Shown: positions 1-9,670 of the stretch, piece after piece
Numbering within the stretch: position 1 is the first letter of the stretch
Layout: each line of letters opens with the position of its first letter
Source: Chara braunii
Taxonomy: Eukaryota; Streptophyta; Charophyceae; Charales; Characeae
Assembly: GCA_003427395.1 (NCBI GenBank)
Contig: BFEA01000138.1
Span: 2,991,162 to 3,012,203 of the forward strand
Direction: 5' to 3'
Length of the DNA stretch: 21,042 bases
Notes under the pieces: model-generated
What the model was told of the DNA's origin: nothing
The model's database searches: none
The model's input: only the letters and a program-made list of their open reading frames with translations
Position numbers and translations under genes: made by a program

Positions 1-14
1 TTATTACGAGCATA

Positions 15-531
15 GGACCGAGCCGCCCTAACTTAAGGGTACGCTCAGCCTGCCCAGGTTACCTTCGTTATATTTTTCATCACTTTTCTCCTCTTCTTGT
101 TCTACCTGACTTACTGACTGGCTTTCCCAACTTAGGGTGCCCGGTCTGCCAGAGTATGAGTTCATATAGTATATATATCCAAATTCTATACTTTGATTAA
201 CCTTAATGTTCATGGCTTATGATTGAGCCGCCCTAACTTAAGGGTACGCTCAGCCTCATGCCTGTGTTCCCCTCAGAAAAAAACACACACAGAACCGAGT
301 TCACGGAACCTAGAGTGTTCCCAGCTCTGTTTTCAACCACCCACAAAAGAAACACCAGGATTCTGAGACCTCCCAACTTAGGGTGTTCATCCTCCTGTTC
401 AGAAACCCCAGAAAAAAACAGCGACTGGTCCGTCCAACTTAGGATAGGCCCAACCCTCAAACCCATACAAGCAGCCCAGCAAACATAAATAAAACACAGC
501 ACTGAGCCCACACCAACTTAGGGGAGCTCAG
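15..531. repeat. AACTTA hairpin units in the 3' LTR
   Basis: Units with loop AACTTA start at 30, 129, 235, 375, 436 and 515. Inner stems are CCCT/AGGG or shorter versions (CCC/GGG, TCC/GGA). Outer arms differ between units but pair within them: GAGC 20-23 with GCTC 43-46; GACTGGC 116-122 with GCCCGGTC 139-146 (one bulge, one wobble); TGAGC 224-228 with GCTCA 248-252; CTGAGC 502-507 with GCTCAG 526-531. The unit at 436 has weaker arms (TGGTCC 426-431 with GGCCCA 447-452, one mismatch). A degenerate unit may lie near 300-330. The series probably continues beyond position 1. Confidence 0.75.
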
Positions 532-1199
532 CCTTGGGTTGACCCGGTCAAAGCAAGCAATACAACTTCATCCCACCTTCCCCCAGTTCATTCTGTTCGA
601 CTTTACTCCAGAATTATCTGACCCCTCATACGTACTTGTTCATTTAGCCTCTTGCAAAACATGTCATGGCATACATAACAAAACAAAAGTAGTATCCTTA
701 CATGTACATACTCAGATACCCAAGGATAAGAAATAGGGGCAGGGATCACACGCGTCAGACGAGGATATACCTGAAGTTCCCTGTCCCCAGAACTCCGCGT
801 GGGTTCCGGCAGAGCTCCCGCAATTGGTGGGGCAACCTCCCACAGAGGCCTTGGCGCGGACCAACGGGTTGCAATCCCGCCTGCCGCCTTCCTCTCGTAA
901 CATAGACTAGACTGAGATTAAGAAGGGTAGAAGTAGAAAAGCTAGACTCTCGAGATCCAAGGGCGGTGCACTCAACTCACAATGAGAGGGCCTTGAAGTC
1001 TGGAATCTCCTGAGGGCCNCGCAATGGTGGCCAAGAAAATCGCAGCAGCAAACAGTCAACCCTTGGTCGGATGTAGTCTCAACAGCCNNNTGACTGCCCT
1101 CCGTCNACCGCANCACCANTCCCCCTTCCTAAGCTCAATCCCTCGTTTGAGTCNNANCACCCCTCCCTAACCTGACCACGGCCGCACACNAGCCTGCAA

Positions 1200-2340
1200 C
1201 AGTCCATATGCGCAGCCTCAGATGGCGATTACCAGCAACCGCAACAGCTGTCAGCAGCAGCGGTCCTAGTTCGCAACAGTACGCCGCAGCGTGCCGCAGC
1301 AGCCAGCAACGGTCAATCAACAGTCGACTGACTGCCTGCAGTGGTAGTCCGCGTCCATGTGCAACAGGCAACGGTAACTCGTGCTCAGTCCGCAGTAGCG
1401 GCAGTGTCCCCTAGCTTGTAGCAAAGGTTTAAGCAATCCACATCTAGGGACCCGCAGCTCGAGCCTGGTATACCGCAGCAGGTTCCCACCGTCAATAATC
1501 GTAGCTCTTGCCTGTGCCTAGATGGCAATGCCACCGTGGCACGTGTAGTATGTTGCAGTTCGCAGTAATCCGTAACAACCTTAGGCAATCATCAGCAATC
1601 AGCACCTTAGACGCACGGCGGCCACCGCACCAGCAGATGATCCAGCAGCCTCTCAAGGTAACTCAGTGGCCTGCTACCACAGTCTCTTGGCCACAGAACT
1701 CACCAATAGTCCATAGTCTATGATCCGAAATACACCGACTGTGCAGTGAGAGGGTATCAGTTAGTAGTCCGCACAACCGTCGCTCCGCAACCCTCCAGAA
1801 GGCACAGTAGCCCATCCAGCCTCTGTGCCGTGGTGCCCAACAGCAGTCCACCCACAACAGCAATCTGCGAGAACACAACAGTAGTCACCCACTCACCGCA
1901 ACAACAGCCTACCGACGAGGAGCGGTGCCAACAGCACGACCGGGTGACTCAACCGCAATCCTTACAGACCGTAATAACTGCCCAGGCTCGGTCACCTTGC
2001 CGCCCGTGCTCAGCTGGATGCCACCCGCACAACAACCGTGCTCAAAGGCGAAGCAAAAATACACCACTGTAGCGCGGTAGCAACAAAATCCTGATACCGC
2101 ACCAATAACTATTCCGACTCGCATACCGTACTATGTTAGTCAGNAGTACTATTCGTGGCCCACCATAACGACAATGGCCAACATGCNGTACCCAGCAATA
2201 GCTCCGCCAGCAACCCTGCCTTGTGGGCGGCAAAGATCAAGTGCCCAACCGGGCCTGTCCACCTAGATCAGACAGACGGCTCACCACCTTATCCAATGCT
2301 CTGTCAAAGGACTGGACTCATAACAACAATCGAATGCAAC
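1200..2340. repeat. CAG/CAA/CAC-rich cryptically simple tract of the LTR
   Basis: The plus strand is rich in GCAACAG, CCGCAG, CAGCAG and AGTAG words with few long exact repeats, so it is cryptic rather than a clean microsatellite. All three plus frames are broken by frequent TAG (often CAGTAG) and TAA, so a glutamine-rich protein is not supported here. The same sequence recurs from about 20280 to the window end, showing it is part of the LTR. In element sense it reads as CTG/TTG-rich. Confidence 0.6.
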
Positions 2341-2442
2341 TTCTAGAATAGTCGGGTAACTCTGCTCCTCTATTTCGTGAGGTAGTGCAACCTTTTCACA
2401 CTAGCCTATTGCACCGGCTCTTTCGACTCGGATAAGAGATCA

Positions 2443-2471
2443 CCCCCTCCTTTTTTTTTTTTTTTTTTTTT
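2443..2471 (-). promoter_or_regulatory. Polypurine tract (plus-strand primer site)
   Basis: On the minus strand this is 21 A residues followed by GGAGGGGG, an uninterrupted 29-base purine run, and the next bases are TGATCTC, a proper LTR start. Polypurine tracts sit exactly at the 5' edge of the 3' LTR, where they resist RNase H and prime plus-strand synthesis. The alternative is a poly(A) tail of a non-LTR retrotransposed sequence. The G-rich end abutting TG and its position inside a pair of long direct repeats favour the polypurine tract. Confidence 0.7.
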
Positions 2472-2879
2472 CATCAGCTTTGGACACCTACGCTACCTTT
2501 TACCAGTTGAGCCGTCCCACCCAAACTCCTCATACAACGAAGTCCTTCACCCGGCTCTGCTATTGCCAAGTATGCAAATTGCAAATGACTCTACCGCCAG
2601 CGTACAGGCACATACAGTGCTGGTTACAAGAGGGTCGTGGGCAGCGGGCCCAGGCGGTGATGCTGTTGCCTGCAGAACACCTCTATGCCAAGCGCAGGCA
2701 GCCTCGGAATCAGACTGATAATCATGAGGAGGAAGGGCTGCCCGGCGGACACATGGGAAGGTACACTGACGAATTTCATCCCGCTCTAACTTTCATTTAC
2801 ACTCGGCGCTGCTTCCACTATTCACACCGGCCAAACCATGATCCCAACACGAAGAATAGCCCTGCCATCTCCCTCGCAA

Positions 2880-3740
2880 CGTGTGAAAACCCCCGAAACG
2901 CACCTTCACTCGTCCGTTTTCGTCAAGAAACGGACGAGATAGGCGTTTCTCTTCCCCACCATATCTGGTNTCCNGTACCTTCAGCGCACTGTTCTTCCCT
3001 CTTTCCTCTCCTCCTACTAACTTTCCTTCGTGTCTGTCTGCAGATTTGGTTTCGCCCATACCAAAAACCCATGTAACCACTCTTCTTTCGCTTGATTCCA
3101 CAACGGAGCAAGTGAGATGGGTATCTCTCCGTTTCTACTACCCCCGCCCCCGCCATCTCTGGTTTTCTTGCCTATGAATGCATCTGGCGTGAGACGACGT
3201 CCGAGTACATCTATCTCGTCTAGTAGCCCGCGCCCACTGCTTCGGCCGGCCTGCCTAGCGCCGGTGCTCCGCCTGGCTGCTTTCCGCCACCTTCCCCTCC
3301 ACCTTCGTCTGCACCCGACGTTGTTCCCTGTCCAGGTACAACCTGTTCTCTGCTTCTCTTTTCCTGCTGCTGGTTGGCACCTTGGCCACAACCCCGGCCT
3401 GATTCATACGACAGGGTGTGTGAGCATGAGCAACTAGGTAAGTGTGATCATGATCTCCCTCGCTGTCACGCGCTTCTTCCCTCCACCCTTCACCGAGCTC
3501 CCCTCTCCTTGCTGCTCTCCCNCCTTCTCTCCATAGCCACCGCGCAGCTCATATTGTTGATACTACTTAGGCCGTCCACCCAACACTAAATCTACCTTCA
3601 CCATTGGCTTCGCCCGGCCCAAAACCCCCAGATTCGACTCTTGGTTCGCTCGATTCCGTTTAGGAACGAGCGAGCTAGACCACTTTTAGTCCTATTCTTC
3701 TCCTTTCTTCCTCGAACGCACCTGGTGCGTCGCCGCGTCC
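2880..3740 (-). repeat. Diverged module series with bulged hairpins (three copies)
   Basis: Three hairpins share the same layout: a 7-8 bp lower stem, one unpaired base on the 5' side, a 4-bp upper stem and a 5-base loop. They lie at 2909-2938 (lower stem CTCGTCCG/CGGACGAG, upper TTTC/GAAA), 3088-3115 (TCGCTTG/CAAGTGA with one G-T wobble, upper TTCC/GGAG with one wobble) and 3646-3673 (TCGCTCG/CGAGCGA, upper TTCC/GGAA). Each follows an AAAACCC-type run 20-30 bases upstream. The last two also share a TTCGCCC motif further upstream between short inverted arms, and related sequence 90-100 bases downstream. Spacing is about 180 and 560 bases. Confidence 0.6.
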
Positions 3741-3899
3741 AAGTTCATCCCCCCCTTTTTTTTCCCCACTGTCTCAGCTGCTGAGTACCCTTCCTTCCGG
3801 TAGCACCGTCTCCTACCTCGTAGTAGCACACAGCCTCCCGGCCATGCACTAGCCCTTCTCGCAACCTCGCTGACGGTGAGTACCTCTCTCTCTCCCCTC

Positions 3900-3903
<4 letters not shown>

Positions 3904-3951
<48 letters not shown>
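3904..3951. repeat. (TC)24 microsatellite
   Basis: Uninterrupted TC dinucleotides for 48 bases, preceded by a less regular CT-rich stretch from about 3882. In element sense it is a GA purine tract. Length is probably variable between copies. Confidence 0.95.
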
Positions 3952-3953
<2 letters not shown>

Positions 3954-4150
3954 GCACACACGCCCCGCCCCTTGCTTCTCCTTTAGCTCCTCACCGAGCA
4001 GCGCTGTACTACAGTGCCTCACCATCTCCCTCTCTCCCTGAGCAACTCAGATTACAGCCTCAGCAAAGGCTCATCTGCCGGCTGCGCCGTTTCTTATTGC
4101 AGCTGCTCATACCTCTAGCTGCCAGAGAAAGGGACTGGTCCCAGCCCTTG

Positions 4151-4228
4151 CGTGTCATCCTTGTGCAGGGGCCATGCTAATCTTCCCCGTGTGGTTCCAA
4201 TTTTTACAGATGTCCCGAACGGCCACGG
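4151..4228 (-). pseudogene. U6 spliceosomal snRNA relic
   Basis: Read on the minus strand, the segment matches the universally conserved core of U6: GGACATC near the 5' end, AAAATTGGAAC, GAAGATTAGCATGGCCCC, then TGC.CAAGGATGACACGC. U6 base-pairs with U4, U2 and the 5' splice site in the spliceosome. The region of the ACAGAGA box reads CACGGGGA instead, so the essential 5' splice-site contact is lost, while the AGC triad is kept. The 3' end after GACACGC diverges and has no T-run terminator. No TATA-like or USE-like promoter is seen upstream (right of 4228). It lies in element sense, consistent with capture of U6 RNA by template switching during reverse transcription. It is probably not functional. 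Confidence 0.85.
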
Positions 4229-4337
4229 CCTCGAAAGTAGTGCCCTGGTCGCCCGTGCTTTCTCCATAGAACTAGGCAGCCGGGTCTCGCTGCACATCCC
4301 GGCCCCGGTGCCGGGTTTCACCCAAATCGAAAAGAGA

Positions 4338-4420
4338 TAGATAAAAAAATAAAAATTTGAACTCGAAAAAATTAAAAAAGGAGAAAAAATAAAAACTAAA
4401 AATTTGAACAAGAAAAAACG
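4338..4420. repeat. A-rich stretch beside the U6 relic
   Basis: About 80 bases dominated by A runs with two AAAATTTGAAC words, starting about 110 bases to the right of the U6 relic (its 5' side). The duplicated words suggest a short tandem duplication. It could be a decayed poly(A) of an older plus-strand insertion, but no target-site duplication is visible. Confidence 0.5.
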
Positions 4421-5199
4421 GACGGGGGAGGGGGACCATTCGTACCTGGTCCTACCCTCACGGGCCCGCAGCGGGACTCNCTCCTGCAAAACCAAGGGGG
4501 ATAGTCCCGCAGGACCCTCAACCCCTCAGCTTCCTCCATGGTGCTCCTCCGCCGCTCCCGCTGCTCCGCTCTGGCCTCGATCCCGGGATCCGCCTGGTGA
4601 TAGCTCAATGACATAACCTATAGGGCTAAGCCCCAACCTCGAAACAATAGGCTCAGCCCTCCTCATAAAGAGTAAGGGCAGCCTGTCCAGGCCTGCAAAT
4701 AGTATCTCAGGCCGTTCGTCTTACTTACCGCTTGCGTCAAAGGACCCGCAGGCACCCAAGCCTTACTTTGGAGGGCACGGCCTCGCTAGGCTTGTTGCGC
4801 GTGCTGTCGCATCACGCTGCGGCTATGGCCGGAGCCCGCCATGGCTTCTGCTGCCGGCGGCGCTTGATCAACCTAGCGCCTGCGACATTTCACGTGGTGC
4901 GACCCAGGACCGCCGGTCCCCCATGAGTCAAACAACGCTTTCCTCTCCGGCACCGCCTTATCTGGTCAATCTTTATGCCGTCCGACATTCCGACCGCGCG
5001 TGTGAGTCCGCGACCGCCTCAAAAAATCTAGCTTAGCTCTGACCTGTCCTATCGGCGTCTCATGGTCCTCCTCGACCCAAACTTGGTCAGGCTAACGCGT
5101 GCCCACGAAGTGCACGCCCACACACTCTCTAATCAATACAAATGGAACGCGCCCTTAGATATCGTCAGGCGCGTACTTCCTGCGAGTTGCAACAAACGT

Positions 5200-5229
5200 G
5201 CCCAAATACCCTTGTAAGGGTATTCGGGC
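5200..5229. repeat. 30-nt near-perfect hairpin
   Basis: Arms AATACCCTT (5205-5213) and AAGGGTATT (5216-5224) pair perfectly around a GT centre, then one A-C mismatch, then GCCC (5200-5203) with GGGC (5226-5229). It does not carry the AACTTA loop of the LTR units, although the CCCT...AGGG core is similar. Confidence 0.8.
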
Positions 5230-7133
5230 CGACAGTTTTCCGGACCTTATTAAGCGACTTCCCCGTCGCGTCGGTCAATCAAGCTATAACCACGAACACA
5301 TGTTGCTAACAAGGAGGTGACCAATCCGGTTCACCGGTTCGACTCCGTTTGAGGTTGTCTCATCAACCTGCTCTCGTTACGACGTTCCACTACCAGGGTT
5401 TCAACCTGGGTCTCCAATGTCTTGGCCTCGGAGCTAGGGGATACTTTGTTCCGTACTACAGCGTACTAGGTAGTAGGTTGATAATCCTCTCTCTTCGTCG
5501 TAGACCTCTGCCAGTTCACCGTTGGGTGTCCTATTTAGTCATCGTCCCGCGAACGGGGTCATAACTTAGGACGCGGGCCCGTACCGAGAGCTCTTAAAAC
5601 ACGGGGCGCTTTCAGCCGCCCACATGGTAGTATCTACCATCTCAACTCACACGAACGTTCAGCCTGGAGTCTAACACAGGCGGCTTCAGGTCTCCATCTT
5701 GGCCCACCATGGACCGGTCGATCACGCCGAATCCACGGCCCACCGCGTTGTTATGTAGCGATGGTGCCCTCGTTGGTTACACAACGATAAGCAACTCTTC
5801 CTATCTTGGCACCCAGAAGGGTCCTGAATCTTGACTTAATCGACCCCAAAGACCTTCCTTCCAGCTAAACCCCTCAGGGTGGCCGACCCTTCAGGACTTA
5901 ACCTTTGGTAAGCCATGGTCCCGCTGCCAGGTTGCGTCGGTCAGCGGCCCTCGCTGGGAGTTAGGTTCTACAGTTCCAGCGATGCTAAGTCTAGCTCCTT
6001 AGCTCAGCCTCACAATACGTCTCTTAGACTAACCCATGTGGCCTGGCACTTTCTTTCACAACAACAATCAAAGGATCACATACCGCTGTCCACGGGACTA
6101 CGTGGAGGGATAGTGCCCTTCTCAATATTCCATCAAAAAATCCTCGATAATTTAACAGGGTCGTGTCTCCCTTACTCTGATCAAAAGCAGGTGAGGTCAT
6201 GCGTCTTTTTAGGGATACTCACAATATTCTCCAAGTTCCAACATAATTGCCAGAAATTTTCAACTATGATTTTCTCAAAATATCTGGTTTTTCCTCGTCA
6301 GACTTTTACATACATACAAACATTATCATCACTTATAGCGATTCTTTTGAGTGCTCTCCCAAAATTTCATCATCTTAAGAAAGTCCAATCGGTCATTGGA
6401 CTTCCCTCTCTCTTTTCCAATCATACACAAAAACACACAACTTGTAGTTGTGACCTTTCCATTCATCATTATCTGGGAAAAATACATCATGTCATCATTG
6501 TCTCCATAATCTGAGAACACTTCCTTCCATTATACTTCCGGCTTCACTTGTCATGGGGACAGGGAGGCGTAAGTACAGTGGAAGAAACGCAGATCAGTTC
6601 ATTCCACAATACTCATCTCATCACACCATAATCCATATGGGCAAGTCCACAAACCGAGAGTGAGTGTGACACACTACACACAACACAGGGACAAAGGTTG
6701 AGACTCACGTATACACTCAGGACATGGGGCCCCGCACTATGCAAAGACTCCTGTCCTTTATAGAACTTAAAATATTATACCAGGAGTTCAGGTATCCCAT
6801 AAGGAATCAAGGTAGTCAAGCGTCGAAGTATCGGAACTCGACGGTCGCTCCACACTCATGAGCGTTATTCTATAAGGACGTTAACACTCTACATCACATT
6901 AAAAAAAAAGGAGAAATCGTCAACGTCATACTCAACGTTATCTTATGTACAGAAAAAGGTTCTTAAGTCTATAACACGGCGTAACATCTCACTACTGGCT
7001 CAGTATACTGATGTACATGGGTCTGATCCAATCCTCCACGTATCTCTCTATATACAAGTAGCCATCAGTCTGAGAGTCAGAGAAATCCCGCATATGTTAG
7101 ACTTTAGACCTTTCCGGACCTTATTAGAAATTC

Positions 7134-9409
7134 CTATTCCTGATCACTCATGTCCCCCTGCAGCTGCCTATACAACTGCGCCCTTACCCCATCATGAGTC
7201 TTAGGGACTAGGTTTCTATTTCTATCTCTCCATACCCCAGATGACTCCCTGGTACACAATTCATTTGCCTCGTCCTTGAGGCTCTTGGGGCAGTCATCAG
7301 ATCGATGTTTGCCCCTCTTGCAATAGAAGCACTTGCCAAGCTTCTTCTGAGTCATCTTCTCTCCTTCCAGCGAGGGTACAGATGACGGGGTTGTTGAGAT
7401 CTTGCTCGTAACCTCCTGTTGTGGGACCCCTGAGGAAGCGGGGCAGGCTGCTCTGTCATCTGCTGGCATCCCCGGCTCCCCAACACGCCCCTCTGACCCT
7501 GACCCAGTGGCCCAATATCCCACTACATCCCGCAAATCTGTAGCAACTGGCACCTCCTGAAGCATGGTTGACTTCTGACAGTCCCTCAGGTCCACTCTCT
7601 GCTCCGTCCCAACCATGGTCTGGCCCACACTTTCCTGACCCTCCTGCTGTCCCGCAGTCTCTTTCCGAATAGTAGGTGGAACCTCCCCAACTCTCATTGC
7701 CTCAACTGGTAGTCCCTCCTGTGGTACTGCCGGCTCGTGTCCCAGTGTCAGGCCAACAGGTAACCTCCACTCAAACTCTCCGACCTCTGCACCCTTTCCC
7801 ACAACCACTCCTGGCTGCTCCAACATCTCCTTGTCGATCAAAGGGATCTTCTCATCCTCCTGCTGGTCCGCCATTTCTACTTCCTTCTCCCTCTTCAAGA
7901 CTTCCTCTGCAGGCTGTTCCCTGATCTCAAACTTCTGGACCTCTGCCCAATCCACCACTCTTGTGGGAGCTTGCTGGGTATACTTGGCTTCGAGGTCTCG
8001 AATTCTTTTCTCCCACTCAGTCTCCTTAACCTGGAAGAAGGTCAGTTGTGCACACAAATAGGCCCTCAGAGCGTCAGTGACCTTGTTAAGGGTCTGATTG
8101 ACTTGTCTGACGGCCTCATTCTCTGCTGAGACACTCTCCATGTCTGCCTTTACTGCTGTCAACTCTTTGCCCTGTCTGTCCAGTTCTCTCTTCAGGTCCC
8201 CAGCCTTTCTCTCTCAGTCCACCCTCTGGCCATAAGCCTCTTGTGCCACCTTTGTCAGCCTGTCCCCAATCTTCTGATCTGAGGTCCTTGTTGCGGCGAA
8301 GCCTTCTCTCACCACGCTCCTAAGGTTGAGCAGGTTTGTAGAGACCAACTTAACCCCCATCTCCTGATGTTGACCTCCTGACCTCCCTGCGGCGTCCAAT
8401 AGCTTGTCGAACCCCATCCAGACCTCTGAGAACGGAGGAGGGTCCTCCTCCTGAGTGCAGGTACCCTTTCCTTTTTTGTCCTCTACCTCCTCAGGCGCCT
8501 TTCCTTGCTGCATCTTCTCATGCAACTCTGCAAGGTTCTTCATTCAGAGCTGAGTCCTGATCTCCAGGTCCCTTGCTGCCCTCTCTTTTCTGTCCAGCTC
8601 CTTTTCATCAGCAGACGGTTCCACTCTCTGTTCCTGCACTTGCGGCCCTTGAGGCACGTCCGACTCCATATCTGGCTTAGGGGATCCACCTTCCTCTGAG
8701 TAGGATGTGGAGGTGCGCCTGGACCCCCTACTTCCTCAGTCTCCTCTTGCTTGTGAGACTTGTTTTCCCTCACCTTTTCCTCCCTCTGAGCCCCTGGTGA
8801 CGCGCCCTGCTCAAAGGTTCCCCTTGCCTCTGTCCCAGGTTCCCTTTTTCTTTTTTCCACACCTCTCCTCTCACCTGCCTGACGAGCTGGAGTATAATAG
8901 TTCCATAGCAGCTTCTTGCAGTGCCCCCAGTTCATGGGAAATGCCACAATGGATCGTACGAAGGGTCTGATATGGTGTCTCACAAACAAGAGGAAACTCC
9001 CCACGCTCTGCTCTCCTAGGATACCAAGCTCGTCTGCATATCGGTCATAGGCCCACAAGAACTCCCCCAAGTTGGTGGAGTCGAACCGAATGGGTTGTCC
9101 ATCCCTTCCCAATGGTGACGGATGCAAAACCTCCATCCTCCGTCCAAAGTCTTGCCAACTCAGCGATTCTCTGACCATCTTAGCAATAGGGTCCGCCCAC
9201 TCGCCTACACCTCGTACCTCTCTCAACATTTTGGTACTGTCCCATCCAAACTCTCTCGCATGCCGCTCAAACTCCATCAGGAACAACTCGATGTTCCCTC
9301 CCCGGAAGACTGGAGGCCTGTCCTCTCTCCTGGTCCTCATCCGCGTCCTCTGTCTGGTTGCCCTCAAAGGGGTCCCCACTGGCTCTGCTCCTCCCCTCCC
9401 TCTTGGCAT
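7134..9409 (-). pseudogene. Second gag-like gene downstream of integrase, CCHC zinc knuckle, broken
   Basis: The chosen start is the ATG at 9409 (protein begins MPRGRGGAEP). The N-terminal part has a PPVFRGGNIELFL motif and helical, tryptophan-containing capsid-like sequence. A charged K/E/Q-rich linker follows, then a coiled-coil region (about 8220 to 7990), an acidic/proline-rich linker and a CX2CX4HX4C knuckle (CFYCKRGKHRSDDC, 7290-7331) typical of nucleocapsids that bind RNA. It ends at TAG 7134-7136. It is broken by a frameshift at about 8690-8715 and two in-frame TGA codons (8544-8546 and 8214-8216). It shows no evident similarity to the upstream gag except for the knuckle type. It lies in pol orientation about 240 bases after integrase with no LTR or PBS between, so it is either an extra ORF of this element or the remnant of a fused second element. 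Confidence 0.75.
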
Positions 9410-9433
9410 AGCTGCCCCAAGCGGTATCAAGCC

Positions 9434-9670
9434 TGCGCAACAGGGAAGAGGCGAACAGAAGCACACAGAGGGTAAGCGATGTCAGATAAAACACAACAGG
9501 AGACAGACATAACCCTCCCACAACTATCTCAACTCCCTACCTACCCACACATATGCATACATATCCCTACACACACACACAAGTTTAGTCATAACCTATC
9601 ATACTATCCTACTGAGAGCAGTATCCGAAGTAATCACGAGATAACTCTAAGTGGTGAGATCCCTGCTCAC
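9434..9670 (-). other. Intron-like segment between integrase and second gag-like gene
   Basis: On the minus strand a GAG|GTGAGC donor (GT at 9669-9670) lies in the last codons of integrase. CTGAC (9481-9485) resembles a branch point, a pyrimidine-rich run follows, and TTGCGCAG|G ends at 9434/9433. The gag-like ATG (9409) is 24 bases past this acceptor. If joined to the integrase exon, the frame meets a TGA at once, so splicing would present the second gene as its own reading frame rather than a fusion. The segment also holds a short (AC)n run near 9561-9581. The evidence is sequence signals only. Confidence 0.4.

Larger units (their letters stand above)
1..2442 (-). repeat. 3' LTR, inner part (outer end beyond window)
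   Basis: Positions 1-1960 are repeated in the same orientation at 19087-21042, about 97% identical by eye, with offset 19086 up to about 1335 and 19082 after a 4-bp indel. The right border is set at 2442 because the plus strand reads CA there and is followed by a pyrimidine tract, which in element sense is a polypurine tract followed by TG. The LTR holds six or more AACTTA hairpin units at 15-531, an unassigned stretch at 560-900, and a CAG/CAA-rich tract at about 1200-2340. No coding region is supported. Several Ns lie between 1018 and 2190. Confidence 0.75.
2472..7133 (-). other. Long non-coding 3' region between second gag-like gene and polypurine tract
   Basis: This stretch of about 4.7 kb holds no gene I can support. 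The first part (to about 4100) is pyrimidine-rich on the plus strand and so purine-rich in element sense. It contains diverged hairpin modules (2880-3740), a TC microsatellite, the U6 relic, an A-rich stretch, a GC-rich part at about 4430-5100, a 30-nt hairpin at 5200 and an unrecognised stretch at 5253-7110 bracketed by a 16-base direct repeat. The longest open frames are two antisense ones of just under 200 codons (2480-3076 and 5915-6514) without recognisable domains. A long spacer between integrase and the 3' LTR is known in Tat-type plant elements. Confidence 0.5.

Noticed and set aside
28-213. 61-codon minus-strand frame conserved in both LTR copies (also 19114-19299)
   Set aside because: The two copies are identical over this stretch at DNA level, so an unchanged frame gives no evidence of coding. 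It runs through two hairpin units.
2480-3076. 198-codon plus-strand open frame as a gene
   Set aside because: No recognisable domain, contains ambiguous codons, lies antisense in the element 3' region, and crosses the hairpin modules. Composition looks random.
3117-3437. 106-codon plus-strand proline/serine/leucine-rich frame
   Set aside because: Composition follows the C-rich DNA; no domain or conservation can be seen.
3015-3953. Plus-strand splice-like signals (TACTAAC plus acceptor at 3043, GTAAGT at 3438, acceptor at 3777, GTGAGT at 3876, CAG at 3953) suggesting a multi-exon host gene
   Set aside because: The region is pyrimidine-rich on this strand because the element sense strand is purine-rich, which creates acceptor look-alikes. 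Candidate exons have no coding potential.
5281-5420. Possible organelle or bacterial rRNA 3' end on the minus strand (AAGGAGGTGA, then GTTACGAC)
   Set aside because: Only short words match. The intervening sequence and the next 200 bases do not follow 16S, 18S or 23S rRNA.
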